Positions 11,901-24,082 of a stretch of 64,000 nt of DNA are shown here, in pieces. Numbering within the stretch: position 1 is the stretch's first letter; every line of letters starts with the position of its first letter. The DNA is taken from the NCBI GenBank assembly GCA_964036295.1, contig OZ038467.1:10305170-10369169 (forward strand), in the 5' to 3' direction. The notes beneath the pieces are model-generated. The model was not told the origin of the DNA. It made no database searches and saw only the letters and a list, made by a program, of their open reading frames with translations. A program made the translations under genes and the position numbers. The stretch comes from Plumapathes pennacea (Eukaryota > Cnidaria > Anthozoa > Antipatharia > Myriopathidae).

Positions 11901-13492
11901 TGGTGGCAGTGCATCATCGTAGTCATCCTTGTTGTTGCAATTATGAAAAACACCAATGCAGAAGGTCCTAAACTTTGCACCAAGGTAAGCCCTCCAACCC
12001 TCTATCATGCTGCTTTATACTGGAGTTGATGTTAAGTTGAAACCAGAAAAGTATTATATTTTAAATTACATTTAGATTACAAACAGTACCATATACACAT
12101 TTTAAGTTGGAGGTTATTGAAAGAAATTAGTGGTGGTACTTGCTATAGTTGTAGCAGTAAAATTGAAAATACTTAATTTAAAATATAATTATTATAATTT
12201 ATAATTTAGACCAGCTGTAATTGATGGGCAAATGATATAGTGGGTCTGTTCACAGCTGATTACTGCTGGCCACATGCATGCATTTTTAGGTATTTCAAGT
12301 CTTTTGTCAATTTGCAGGGACTTTTCATCTTTGGAGTGTTTCTGACTTTACCTGCTGACATACCAACAAGTGTTTGGACAAAATGCATTCATGATTTATG
12401 CAGAGGTATTACATTTTGAAGTGCTTCAAAGTCATCTAGGAGCTTTTAAGATTGGTGCCTTTTGGTTCACAGCTGAAACTGCTACTAACTGTAATCCAAG
12501 AGCATTCTTTCCAGAGTATTTAACAATACACCCCTTTGAAATGATATTTTCTAGAAAATTTGTACATTGGGACAAGTTTAAATAGTCTAGATACTATACT
12601 TTTTAGTGAGTTTGTTTTGCAACCCTATTACCAATAGAGCAAGGACCTCAAACTATGCACAATCCAAGTGACTTAAAGGGTAGCGAATGGTACCTAGAAA
12701 ATCGTGGGTCTCGGAAAGTTTTGGTCCGATCTCGGAATCTCGGCAGCCTTTCTGATGAGTCTCAGAGTCTCGCGTTTTTGTTTCTTTCCATCTCGGAGTC
12801 TCTGAGTGGTTAAAGTCTTGGTCTCGGATTTTCAAACAAGGGCCTCGGCGTCTAGGCGAGTCTCGGATTTTACCATTCGCCACCCCTACTGAACCATTTT
12901 GTCAAACACACCTGGTGATTCTGGATTCTTCAATCGAAAATTATTGGATCAAAATGGAGTGACTTAATTATTTAATAGCTGGTATATTCTGACCAAGCAT
13001 TCTAAGCAACCGTTTATCTGGCAAGGCAAGTCCATTTTTATGTTGTACCTTAATATTTTCATTTCTTGCAGATTCCAAGCATATTATTTCATCTTCTGAC
13101 TTGACCATCATTCTGGTCATCTTCTCTGTTGTTGTATTCTTTGTGGCTCTCAGACAGGAATTCCTCAGGCTGAATCAGGTTTGTAAACAATAAAGTTGTT
13201 TGACATGTGCAGTTTTATGTATGATTGTTAATTGTCTCAATTCCAATTGGCATGTTTTGCTGATAAATTATCAGAATGACTAAGAAAGTTTTGAAAATCT
13301 GACACTTCAGACCTGCTTGGGTGGTTGAAAACAGCATCTGTCACCAACTGTTTTCCTGAGATTCCCTAGATTTAAACCATTTGCCAAAGTTTTGAAAATG
13401 TCAGTGAAATGTAAAGGTTTTAACTTTGTTTGCAGGAGGCCCAGTGGAGTGCTGTGAGGGATGCTGAATCCCTGTTTGCTCCATCCCTTTGA
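8988..13492 (+). CDS. Unrecognised multi-pass (about 7 TM) membrane protein
   Basis: Thirteen exons join with consistent phases: 8988-9045, 9144-9258, 9458-9558, 9634-9709, 10311-10390, 10599-10621, 10849-10900, 11007-11089, 11580-11692, 11861-11984, 12318-12405, 13072-13178 and 13436-13492, giving 358 residues. About seven hydrophobic spans are visible, for example FITYFTAGAVYLVLSTVVLL, SWIVYFIVSAIRSFVSGGF, YLLCVEAVIICLFFVANIIL, WLYWLYLGFFWWQCIIVVIL and LTIILVIFSVVVFFVAL. A soluble loop between spans 3 and 4 holds NQEISSFNSREVGNVQ. N-x-T/S sites (NIT, NVT, NTS) lie near the N-terminus. No signal peptide is apparent. The acceptors at 9634 and 11861 were chosen over nearby AGs because only they keep the frame. 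I do not recognise the family. The 5' start is tentative. The short C-terminus ends APSL. Confidence 0.8.
12678..12885. mobile_element. MITE-like element with internal CTCGG repeats
   Basis: The ends GGGTAGCGAATGGTA and TACCATTCGCCACCC are inverted copies over about 15 bases with one mismatch. The interior repeats TCTCGGA(A/G)TCTC. It lies between exons 11 and 12 of the 7TM gene. Confidence 0.6.
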
Positions 13493-13620
13493 GCAACCTG
13501 TCCAATCCATCAGCCAGTCCTGTCACATGATGTGTGACTTGTTACAGCAGCACAGCCCTGTAACAAGTCATGTGATGACTTGTCACAGCCCTGTGACATT
13601 AATTATTTTTATAATAAGTA

Positions 13621-13778
13621 CAGTCAAACCACGCTATTTCGAACTCGGTTAACTCGAAGTCCCGGTTATTTCGAAGTCAAGCCGAATCCCCTTGGATTTA
13701 TTTTTCAGTCATTTACTATCGGCTATTTCAAACTTTTTTTCATGTCCCATGCGACTTCGAAATAGCAGGGTTTGACTG
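13621..13778. mobile_element. Pogo/Tigger-like MITE, TA target duplication
   Basis: TA then CAGTCAAACCACGCTATTTCG on the left (first 20 bases diagnostic); the right end CGAAATAGCAGGGTTTGACTG is followed by TA. Clear terminal inverted repeats with one mismatch, 158 bp, no coding capacity. Confidence 0.8.
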
Positions 13779-13790
13779 TATTAGAAAGTA

Positions 13791-13974
13791 CAGTAGAACC
13801 CCGGTATCTCGACCTCGGTTATCTCAAACTCCCCACTATCTCGAACAGAATCCAATTTCCCTCAGAAATGAACTTGGTAGAAATTTCCCTTGGTAGAACC
13901 CGCTATCTCGATCCCCCGCTATCTTGAACTAACTCTCGCTTCCCTTGAGAGTTTGAGATAGTGGGGTTCTACTG
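13791..13974. mobile_element. Second pogo/Tigger-like MITE, TA target duplication
   Basis: TA then CAGTAGAACCCCGGTATCTC at the left; the right end GAGATAGTGGGGTTCTACTG is followed by TA. Twelve terminal bases match perfectly. It starts 12 bp after the previous element and is a different subfamily (TATCTCGA words rather than TATTTCGA). Confidence 0.8.
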
Positions 13975-14550
13975 TAAAAGAAAGTGTGGTGATTTTGATT
14001 AGCAAGCTCAGATTCCCTCATTGTATTATTTGGACAAAATATTTTTTGGTAGTGTACAATAGTGTGATAACAAAACAATGCAGTGTCACATAGTGTAGCA
14101 TTTCAAAACTGCTTAAGATAGTGTGATAATATATAAAATATACATTATTAGTTTCTTATATGTACATATAGTCTAGTACACTGTAGAATATAGAATATTG
14201 TTTTATTATTTTTAAATAAAAGCTAGTAAATACATTGTGTTCTGTAAATTTAAAAGATACAGCAAAACAAACAAGTTTGCTGGCATTATTATCTTTATTG
14301 TATTTCAAGGTTTGTTCCATAATGTATAGAATGTATGGTATTGATTTGCACATCATGTTAAAATTATATGTACATCAGTGGTCTATTATACAATTTTCAC
14401 AGCTACTGTAAAATAATATTACACAAAACCAATAGGATTGCACAAGTGGAAATCCTAGCTCACATGTCATAATAATAATAATTTGGAAGCCCTCGAGACA
14501 AATTCTATTATTTTGTGTTGAAAGTGAACCAAACCTGGTAAACACTTTAA

Positions 14551-14845
14551 CCCTTTCACTCCTGGAAGTGATCAACTTCAATTTTTCCTTCAATCTCTCA
14601 TCAGAGATAATAACTTTTACTGGTCTTGAGAAATCAGATGGCAGTATAGATGTTGAACAAAGAATTCACACTACTGTAAATTACTATATTATATTTGATA
14701 TATTTTCTTCTCATACAGAAATTATTTTGTCCAACCTGTATGGAAAATGTCAGGTGATCTTTTTTCTTGGATTCAAGCTGATGAGACTATCAATTCTCCT
14801 AATAAGTACTACTCCTACATTTTGTTCATGTTGGGAGAATATCGT
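14551..14845. mobile_element. piggyBac-like MITE, copy 2 (rearranged)
   Basis: TTAA then CCCTTTCACTCCTGG starts the element and the family words follow (GTGATCAACTTCAATTTT, then CTATCAATTCTC, TGTTGGGAGAAT), but about 90 extra bp sit in the middle and the right terminus is lost. Confidence 0.6.
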
Positions 14846-15349
14846 CGAGCATCACAGATTTACAGTATTTCTAAATAATTTCATGAAATCATCCTTCCCC
14901 TTGTTGAATTGACAAAATAATAAATTATTGCAATATTGAAAATGCATCACTGGGCCAAATTGGTACACTGCATCATAAGTTTAAGGCATCTGATGTAATT
15001 ATGGTGTAGCTTTGTACAGTATACAACTACCACACCAACATGGCAGCCTCCCCCTTGCTCAGAATTTTTACTGACCCATTTTTTTAAAAGGATTCTAGAA
15101 AAAAAAAACCCATTCAATTCACACAGCATTAATAGTCATGGCAAAGTGTGTGTCAGACTCAGTAGAAGCTTCATATCTACCCAGAACTTTTCATTCAGAT
15201 TTTAATAACTCGTGATCTCCAAAAAAAAAATATATATATATATGTATTGGTTTTGCAGAATGTGTAATACTTGATGATGTCACATGCAAAACCATCATTA
15301 CCAGGGCCTACATATTATATTACCAGCTAAGGAGGATAGAGTTAAAATA

Positions 15350-18300
15350 TCAAGCAACTATTGCTTGCACAAGTCCATTGGCCTCTTCTTCTTGTTGCTC
15401 AACAGCATACTCTTTGCTGTTGCAATCGACACTGTGCTGGTCCACAGTAAGCCCAGTAGCTCCATTTCTCACCTCCACACACTGGAAAGGCTCTGAGATT
15501 TCTTCATGAAAGTCCTGTAAGTCTGACTGGTCTGTAGATGGTCTGTGGCCATCCCTTGCACTTAGTCTTACTTTCGACCAATGCCAAACCAAGAAGATTC
15601 CTCTGAACATGTAGTGCACTGTGACTCTAAAAAATGTGCTCATGAAGACCACAAGGCCACCAATATAGGCAAACACTGGTGGGACAAACAGAAACAGATT
15701 TAGAATGGCAAAAGAGATTGCGGTGAATGTGGGGCTTGCTATAAATAGGTGGTAATATATTGACACAGACAAAGATGGGGGGGAGGGTCGTTGATGTTTT
15801 TTTATAGATGTGGCGAGTGTAATAAGTTAATACTGTACCTGTCAGCGATGTGTACAAACTGATGTTGTAGTTGAACAAACAAAAGGCTCCCTATATATGA
15901 CAAGCCAAACAAACATTAGTGAAAATATTAGTTGTACGTCCAAAAAACTTTTGTTTGTACTAAAATGTCAAATACTGAAATGTCAAATCATCCAGCTCTT
16001 GCTTCTTTAGAGAAAGAAAATAACCTGCTCAGCTGTCCCAGTGACAGTCAAGCTTTTGTTGCCCCATCCAATCTCTCGAGGTATCCCACATTTGTGGATA
16101 GTTCCAGAAAGTATCCACACCCCACCCTGAAGGGGAACTTTTTGAAGACCCCCTCCCCCCTCCCCCCTCCCCCACACCACACACACACAGCCAACCATCA
16201 GAATTTTCTTATCCCTCCATGGTGAGGTATGGATAAATTCTGGAACTACACAGTGTTGAAAAGTAGCATCATTGTGTACTGTAGCACTAAATATTGCATT
16301 ATTTTTTTCAAGTCATTGGTTGCCCTCCAACCACCAACCACCCTATGGAATTTCCTGACCCCCGGGAAACTTCAAGATGCATCTTTACGTTCATTGTTTT
16401 TTCAATTGTACCAAATAAATAACAAGCCAATAGGACATTGTTTGATCTCACATTTCTTGCATTTTGTTCTCTTCCGAGGAGGTTTTCAGCTAAAGTATTG
16501 TATTTTTACGTCTGGTACATATTTATGCAAATCTGTGCTCGAGTCTTTGGGTTATCAAATTTCTCAACCAATGAGAAACAATTATTAATTGTCATAAATT
16601 GACAGCTTGATTGTCAGTTAATGTGCAAGACATTTTTCGTGACAGTTTGTTGACTTCAAAATACGATGCTAATTTGCACCCAGACAGATTTTTCGAAAGT
16701 TTTTTTTTTATGCAGTGTTTGACAGTTTGAAATCAGTGTCGCTGTGATTGATAAACCAGTGTGCAGGTAGCAATAAAGTGTGCTTGAACCACCAGTGGTT
16801 TGCAATAACATTTTGATCAAATATTCATGCAGTCATGTTGACAAGATGTTTTCCCATGGAATTTTGCTAACACCCTCAAAAATTTTCAGCTACCAGAACC
16901 CCTTACCCATCAGAATTTTCTTATTCCTTCGTGGTGGGATATGGATAACTTCTTGAACAACTCGTTGTGTTGAAAAGTAGCATCATCATGTACTATAGCA
17001 CTAAATTGCATTATTTTTCTCAAAACCATTGGTTGCCCAAGGGACCACCATTGCACACTGTTTGGAACCCCAACATGTTTTCAGTTGTCCAAGACAACTG
17101 GTCAACCACTGATTCTGAACCACACCTTATGCTCCGTCAAGGCTCATTAACCCTTTCACTCCTGAGCTCATAATGCAAATTCTCCCAACCATTCAAGAAG
17201 AAAATGTATGAGCGATGTAGTGAGAATTGATAGGCCAATCAGCTTTCATCTAAGCAAACTATCAAGTAGCAAATTCTCCATACTGTGCGATATATCTCTG
17301 GTGAGAGACTGAAGGAGAAAATTGAAGTTGATCACTCTCAGGAGTGAAAGGGTTAAAACTAGAGTAGTGCTAATTTGAGTTTTTATACCTTATCTGTTGA
17401 AACATCCTCCATGGGGGATGCACAGTGAAACAATTTGTGCTTTTCCTTCACACACGCTTTCAAACCATCAGAATCACACTCATTGCACGCATAACACTGA
17501 ACCTGCATGTACGAGAAAGAGGATAATATTATAATTTAGACAAAATGTAAAGACAAAAGTATAGCTCCAGATAGCAAAGACCTAGACATTGATTGTACAT
17601 TAAAATCAACTTGCTCACCATGTTCGTAGTCTCACAGAGGTGCAACACTTCTCTTACAGTCTTAAAGCATGCCCAAGAAGCATAAAGTTTGGTAAACCAG
17701 AGCATAAGGCAGGCGAAGATAATAATGTAAATCGTGAGAAAATTCCATATCACGTGGACTTTACCAAAGGGCTTGATTGGCAAGGTGGACTGCAAGAATG
17801 AACAGATAGTTGTTTAGTTGTATTATTTTGTACAAGTTCATCTAAATACTTAAATTAATTAGTTCAAAAGAAAACTTATAACAGTGTATTATCTCCTTTT
17901 CTCAAATACCTCGCATCAACCACTGGCACACAAAGTTGTGGTCTAGATTTAGTAGCCCAAACACAAGCCTGTTAACTTAGTTTGTGAACACAAAGCCCAC
18001 AAACTTTTCAAACCAATTCACACAGTCTGTCTTAATTTGTACACTGAAACTCAAACAAAACCAGAGAAAATACTCTGTCCAGAGTGACTCTCTCTCCTAG
18101 TCATGTTCGCTTCTTCTATACTAACATCCTTACATATTATTTTACAGTACAACAATCATTTACTTACAACAGTTAGAACACACTAAAATATAAGGCTAGC
18201 ATTTTTCACTGTTTATACTGTATGACGGTGTACCTCATAATAGCACTGAGCCAAAAAAGCTAAATATATGACGTACATTAGTATAACCTCCAAAATGACA

Positions 18301-20150
18301 TTTCTTTGCTTGTCATTAAACTACAGAAGACATCTTACCTTGAATTTGAATGGCATCTTTTTTCTCTCATAAAATAGGACAACAAATACCGTGGTTAACG
18401 ACAAGGAAAGTGATGCAACTTGTATCATCAGGCCATTCATTCTGCTATCATAATATCTAAAACATAAATTATAAGATAAGGTGAATAGTACGCCTGTAGA
18501 CGCCGAGGAATGCTGCATGATGCACATAACTCAATATAGCACTTTTCCACATACTATATAGGATCACATTATTTTAAATTCCCCTGTGCTTCTGACACAT
18601 TCTTTAAATTTATTTCTCTAAGCAAGATTTTCTTTGCATAAAGTAAACTTAACCTAACACAGCCATACCTATCCATTTCTTGTCTATTCATCACTAATCT
18701 CATCTGCATGCATCTAAACAATATACTACTGTACAATGTAAAAGTAGCCACCTCCAATTAAAGAAATCGCCCGCCCAAAAGTTGACCAGGAAAAAACACA
18801 CAAGTGCCACCAGCATGCAAGCTGTAAGAAGCCATGCTCTGCCTTTGAACCTTAACCACCAACAAACCACGAAATATGCCTGTTATAAGAGAAGTCAAAG
18901 TACAAATAATTATTATAAAATTATTATAACTAAGATCAGGGCTTTTCCTTTACTGACCATACTTTTCGACCTTTTAACTCTTCTGTGGGAGGTTCCTGCA
19001 TATATAGCAGCCTGCATACAGATGCCCTCTGACTTTCTCCTCCAAGGGACGTCTGCACGCAGGCTACTGCAGATGCACCTTGTCTTCTGCATAAATTCTC
19101 AATATGGTCATGTCAACCTCCACATATGTGCCTCCCATGAAAAGCATACCAATCTCCTACTTTAGAAATGTATGTAAAAACATAGATGTATGATTACCCT
19201 ACCCACCCCCCCCCCCCCAACCCCCCAACCCCCCAACCCCCCAACCCCTACTTATAATTTGTCACCTCCCACTATTTCTGCAAACACACAAATAATAAAT
19301 AAATTTTGTGGGCAGCAACTCCGAAAATTAGGGCCTAAACATAGGCTCCTGAGAAGCTGGACAAGAACGCAGGAATATATACGTTTCAGTCATATTTGCG
19401 TATTTCTGTACACGTTGTACTTACACACAATATAAACAGGATAGGTAGGTCCATGACGCGCAAGGATTGCTGGAAGGAAATGAGTAGGAAATGTGATAAT
19501 TCACCCACTTATTTCGCTGATACTATAATATAATTTCCCCGACAAAACCGATATGCATGGTTTTGCATGGCTATCTATATTTATAAATATATTTGCTCGT
19601 GGGAATATTTATACGCGTGAGAAATCGATACGTACAGTTTTGTCCAGATTTCTTGGGTCATTCTGTGAACGAAATATTATACGAACGTTAGAGATATAAA
19701 GAGGGGAGTAGAGGGGGACAAAAAAGTTGTGCATGTTTAAAATAATGTAAACGTATTAAATAGCCCGGGGTGGTATGTAAAGTCTATAAAAGGCTGCATG
19801 CAAAATGTCAAGTTAGTCCCCTTCAATTATCATCCGACATTTAATCGATCCTGAACTACATGCAGTATGAAAAAAGGTGAAAAACGCACCTCAAATAAGT
19901 CCTGTGGGAGTTCATTTCTTGTGACCGCATCTCCATACGCATCAAAATATGGCGGGTTACGAATAAATTCCACCAACCCCGCCCACAAAAAACACATCCC
20001 CACGACGAAATGAAACACCTGGACCCCATCCGCAAGCAACTCCTTTCTAGTTCTGCGGCGCAACGAAATCGGAAATCCAAGTATTGGAGGCATACTGCTG
20101 CTCGACGCAGGAACCGTGCGCGCTTCTTCGGCTCGACCCAGGACGTTCAT
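15350..20150 (-). CDS. Unrecognised multi-pass membrane protein with Cys-rich loop
   Basis: Eight exons join in phase: 19890-20150, 19425-19469, 18752-18879, 18339-18456, 17619-17789, 17389-17502, 15839-15890 and 15350-15675, giving 404 residues. The N-terminus is Arg-rich and cytosolic in character (SLRRRTRKELLADG), then about six hydrophobic spans: FHFVVGMCFLWAGLVEFI, LPILFILCAYFVVCWW, AWLLTACMLVALVCFFLV, LMIQVASLSLSLTTVFVVLF, IWNFLTIYIIIFACLMLWF and a last one around AYIGGLVVFMSTFF. Between spans 5 and 6 a loop carries six Cys (CYACNECDSDGLKAC, then FHC). The C-terminal tail of about 85 residues is polar and acidic. The last intron but one contains a duplicated block (16194/16916) and a TTAA-type MITE. 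I do not recognise the family. Divergent from NME6. Confidence 0.8.
16194..16326. repeat. Direct repeat, copy A
   Basis: About 130 bp beginning CCATCAGAATTTTCTTAT and running to CATTGGTTGCCC; it recurs in the same orientation at 16916-17038 with substitutions and small gaps. Confidence 0.7.
16916..17038. repeat. Direct repeat, copy B
   Basis: Shares CATCAGAATTTTCTTAT, GTGTTGAAAAGTAGCATCAT and CATTGGTTGCCC with copy A about 720 bp upstream. Intronic. Confidence 0.7.
17151..17352. mobile_element. piggyBac-like MITE, copy 3 (intact ends)
   Basis: TTAA|CCCTTTCACTCCTGAGC ... GGAGTGAAAGGG|TTAA: both target sites and inverted ends are intact. 202 bp, the best reference copy here. It is inverted relative to copy 1. 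Intronic, 36 bp from the exon at 17389. Confidence 0.85.
19203..19248. repeat. C-rich tandem run (CCCCCCAA)n
   Basis: A poly-C stretch followed by several CCCCCCAA units. Read on the minus strand, which is the sense strand of the gene here, it is TTGGGGGG repeated, a candidate G-quadruplex in intron 2. Confidence 0.85.
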
Positions 20151-20581
20151 TTTTGGTCGGTAAGCCAGTCGGTCACGTGGTCGGCATGCGGTCGGTAAGT
20201 GATCGACATGTTGTCGGTATTAGACTCATTCGACTTTTGAACGAGATCATCACACCTGTTGATCCTTCGGCCTTTCTGTCCTGCAAGATGAAAGCCAAAA
20301 ACGACAAAAAAAGAAGAGATAAACGTCCGTTGTAAATTTGGTCAGTATTTGGTAGGATTCTGTGTGATCGTGGTATGTCGGCATGTTGTCGGTTGACACC
20401 GGCCGGATTGCCGCCTTTCTCCAATCAGAGGTTTGTTTTGCTCACACTTCACGAGGGCAGCACGCACTTCATCTCACTTCCCATTGGTTGATTGATGTAT
20501 TATTTGTTCCACGGGTACAAATTGCACCAGTCAAAACAAAGCGGCTTTTAGAGCGGCGTTCACAATTTACATCGATCAGAA
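20151..20581. promoter_or_regulatory. Head-to-head promoter region between the 404-aa gene and NME6
   Basis: 431 bp lie between two divergent start codons. The DNA has repeated GTCGGTA/GTCGGCATG words (from about 20157 to 20395) and one TCACGTG E-box-like site near 20173. No TATA box seen. Confidence 0.5.
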
Positions 20582-23213
20582 ATGGTGCGGGGATTATCTT
20601 CAGTTCAGCTGACTCTGGCTATCCTAAAACCAGATCTCATGATGAACCCAGTGAGAACCAAAGTAAGTTTCTGTAGATAGTGCAAGATGAATTTGAACTG
20701 TGTGGTACCAACTGCGAAAGCCGGCCGGTATACGGTCTCGTCGACTGTTCACACACGCACGCTCGCTAACTTGTTGTCGTATTTTTGTCACGAAAATGTC
20801 ATTCTGAAAGATTTGTTAGCCTGTAGAAGTGTGGTAGGCGTAGTTAGTTTAATATCATCCATTATTAGCTCAAAATATATTCATGACGGTGTCTACAGTG
20901 AAATTGGAGTAGTTACTGCTTTTATTCTCTTGGAGAAAGAGAAAAAAGAAAGACAAAAACCGGGAAGAAAACTGAAGTTCTGAAAACGCAATCCTCCAAC
21001 AGTTCCGCATCTCTTGGTTCCTACTTTATCAGATGTTCTTTGTTTATCATGAATATTAATAATTAGCTCACTCACCAAACAAGACACTGCCATGGCTGGG
21101 GGAGGGAAGCTTGCTAAACAATTTTTTTCATATCGAAAGTTGTGGCCCGTCAAGCTAATTGGGATGTGTGTATACTACCTTGCAAAACTGGTCTATTACA
21201 TACTTTGTGTGACCTTCTAACTTCTACACCTCTCTGTGATTATTTATTTATTTATTTTAATACATTATTGTTCACTTTCAGGCTGTAAAGGAAATCATCG
21301 GTACACAGGGTTTCCTTGTGGTTCAATCAAAGGTGATCCAACTGGCAAAAGAAGATGCAGAGATGTTCTATGATGAGCACAGAGGTACAAAAATCTTTGA
21401 CATTACATGATTACAATATAATTTAAAGTATATTTATTGAAGAAGAGACTTAAAAATGATACTAAAGTAAACCATGTCTTTGGCTTTAGTCTTCATGCCC
21501 TTATGATAAAAATTCTAATAATATTTATTCCAATTTCAGATCGATTTTTCTACAACAGACTTGTTGGATACATGACCAGGTATATAATTATGGTATTTTA
21601 CTTAATGCATTATTTTGTAAATTATACCAACAGCAGTTGTACTACATGTGTGTTTTAGTTAGAAGAAATTGAGTCACCACCATAGGCTATGATATGGGTT
21701 TTGTTCAAGGACATACATGTATGATTCAAGCCACCTCCCAGCAGGCCTTTAACCCCCTTTCGCAGTAAAATTCTCAGCCACTCATGAGCAAATTCAGCAA
21801 AATCAATACCAGTGATGTTTTCAGCAATCTGGTCACACAAGCAAGCATCTGGTTTCTCTCTACTTCAAAGTGTACTGAAAAGCTAAATACATTGAGCTGG
21901 TAATAATATTAAATTACTTTTAATATTATACATGCATATTAATGATTGGGCTCCTGGTTAGTTGTGAGCTAGTATTTGTTTCTTTTACCCTTAGGTTCTA
22001 TGAGTTGCACTTTGGTTTTGGTTTTTGTCTTTTTGAAAGTTGATTACAATCCACAATATTATTGTTATGCAAAGAACTGTATGTTTTGTTGTTTTCTTTC
22101 TCAGTGGCCCTTTGTCACCTATGATTCTGGCCAGACAAAATGCTATAACTCACTGGAGACAACTCATGGGGCCCACTAAGGTTTTCCAGTAAGTTCACTA
22201 TGATCAAAATATAAAGTTAAACTTTTTAAAAATATTTAACATAGGGATTAGGATTTGCCACTACAAGTCTGTATATTTCTGCTGAACTTGGATTTCTTTT
22301 CTAAAACAGTTACATTAATTTTCAACCAGTGTCACTTCACAATTTCTTTCAGGGCGCGTCAGACTGCTCCAAACAGCATCAGGGCTCTCTATGGTTTAAG
22401 TGACACAAGGAATGCGACACATGGCTCAGGTATGCATGGTCTATATGTTATTGTTGTTTCTTTGTACTGTATTGTTTTAGTTTGTTAGTCTTGTTGAGGT
22501 TTTTTGTTTTTTGTTTGTTTTTTTTTTTTTGCTTTTTTTTTTTTTTTTGCTTTTTTTTTTAACTTTTTCATGTCTGTCGATCACCTAGCTCTCAGCCAGG
22601 CCAGTTTCTCTGCCAGTTCTGTAATTAACCAAAGAATAATATGGACCTTTTAATGCCTCCACAGTATACTGTATAGACCAGGGCCCAGTTGTTCAAAGTT
22701 CAACAGTTTACTATGATTTTGGCAAACAAACTGCAGAGTTTTGAACAAAGACTAACCAAAAAGTTTACTCCAGCTCAAAACATAGCAAGGAAGTTGTTTT
22801 GTTTGTGAAAGGTTTTAAACTTCAGGCACAAAATGAAAACAAAGTTTAGACTTAACCCAGGGTTAGTCTAACCGAGCTTTAAACAACCGGGCCCAGCAAA
22901 TCAGCTTTAGTTTCTTTAATATTAGTGAAAGAATTTATTGTAATAATAATATTTATTTTGTTGTTGTTTTGGTGAACATGCAAAGCCACATGCCATAGGA
23001 AACAGCTTGAATGTATACAAACAAGTACTGTGTATCACTCAATAAAATTATAATTACAACTGCTCATTGGCAACACTGTCATATTTTTCAGATTCAGATG
23101 AATCAGCAAAAAGAGAGATTGCATTTTTCTTCCCTGAATTTGATTCTGATAAATGGTTTAGAGCCAATGAGGCCCTGCTGTATGGACACGGAAATGCTGT
23201 CAATTTACGGTAG
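20582..23213 (+). CDS. NME6: Nucleoside diphosphate kinase 6
   Basis: Six exons join in phase: 20582-20662, 21282-21384, 21540-21579, 22105-22188, 22353-22429 and 23092-23213, giving 168 residues (human NME6 is 186-194). The NDPK fold is plain: LTLAILKPD at the first strand, FYNRLVGYMTSGPLSPMILA, then the nucleotide loop GPTKVFQARQTAPNSIRALY and the active-site segment DTRNATHGSDS with the phosphate-carrying His at about residue 126. It ends REIAFFFPEFDSDKWF, as in NME6 rather than NME1/2. The NDPK family transfers gamma-phosphate between NTPs and NDPs; vertebrate NME6 is mitochondrial and has little activity alone. The C-terminus is shorter than in human. The initiator ATG directly precedes the core fold, so there is no evident targeting peptide. 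Confidence 0.95.
22501..22565. repeat. T-rich simple repeat
   Basis: Runs of T broken by G or GC, within the last NME6 intron, 5' of the MITE at 22679. Confidence 0.8.
22679..22895. mobile_element. MITE with CAGGGCCCAGTTGTTCAAAG ends
   Basis: The left end is CAGGGCCCAGTTGTTCAAAG; the right end CTTTAAACAACCGGGCCC is its inverted copy with two mismatches. The interior also folds (CAAAGTTTA...TAAACTTTG type words). Same terminal family as 25471-26376. In the last NME6 intron. Confidence 0.7.
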
Positions 23214-24082
23214 AAACCCAACAAACACCTATGACCCAAAGGCAATAATGTACATTATTATAAAATTTATTAAATATTTATATTTAATATTCTAAATACG
23301 GTAGGAGTTAAAGTAATATTACATAAGCCCAAAGAACCTCTAATATAACTAAGGATTAGTAATGCAGCAACTTAAGTAAAAGACTGGATTCAAAGATTCT
23401 GCATGGATGTTTTAAAACATTGTAAATTTTGCAATATGCTGTAATGGATCTTTACTCTGTATAATATTAGGTCAAAATTAGGAAACTCATAAATTATTAT
23501 TAGTACGATAGTTAAAGGGGCAGTGTCAGGGCTATAAACTGCAGCCCTGGATATGAAAATGGCCAATCTTGATTTCAGTTTACCATATGACGCAAATCAA
23601 GATAATGCATTCAGTTTCACTTGCAAAAACTATAACCTTTATTTAAAAGAAATAGGTTCAGGATACCATGATTCATTCATCAACCAAATATCTTAACACT
23701 GATAATGCTACACTATGTATTTTATTAATTTATAACACTGCAAACTGCATCATGCAGTTTTTTAAATGGAATCAAAAGCCCGAAGTGAAAAGGTTTGCAC
23801 ATTCTAACACAACCAGAATTGGTGAGGTTAATGTGTCTATTTCAAAATATTGTACTTTATACAACTTACGTATCTTTTTATTTAGTATATACCACACAAG
23901 TGAATGGTGCTTTTCGCACGCTCTGATTGGCTCCTCAATCTCGGAATATCATGACAGTACTATTCACCTCCCGGTGGCTTCCGGTAAAACAAAATGGCGC
24001 GGAACCCAATTTTTGCCCACTTTTGTCGGAAATAAAATAGCTATTTGGGAGTTGGCTATTAAACTTGTGTGGTATATAATAA

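Larger units (their letters stand above)
13493..15349. other. Convergent intergenic region filled with small elements
   Basis: This lies between the converging 3' ends of the two membrane-protein genes. It contains two TA-flanked MITEs and one TTAA-type MITE; otherwise AT-rich, with no exon recognised. Confidence 0.5.

Noticed and set aside
16007-16198. Gly-rich minus-strand frame
   Set aside because: Produced by a CCCCTCCC run within an intron.
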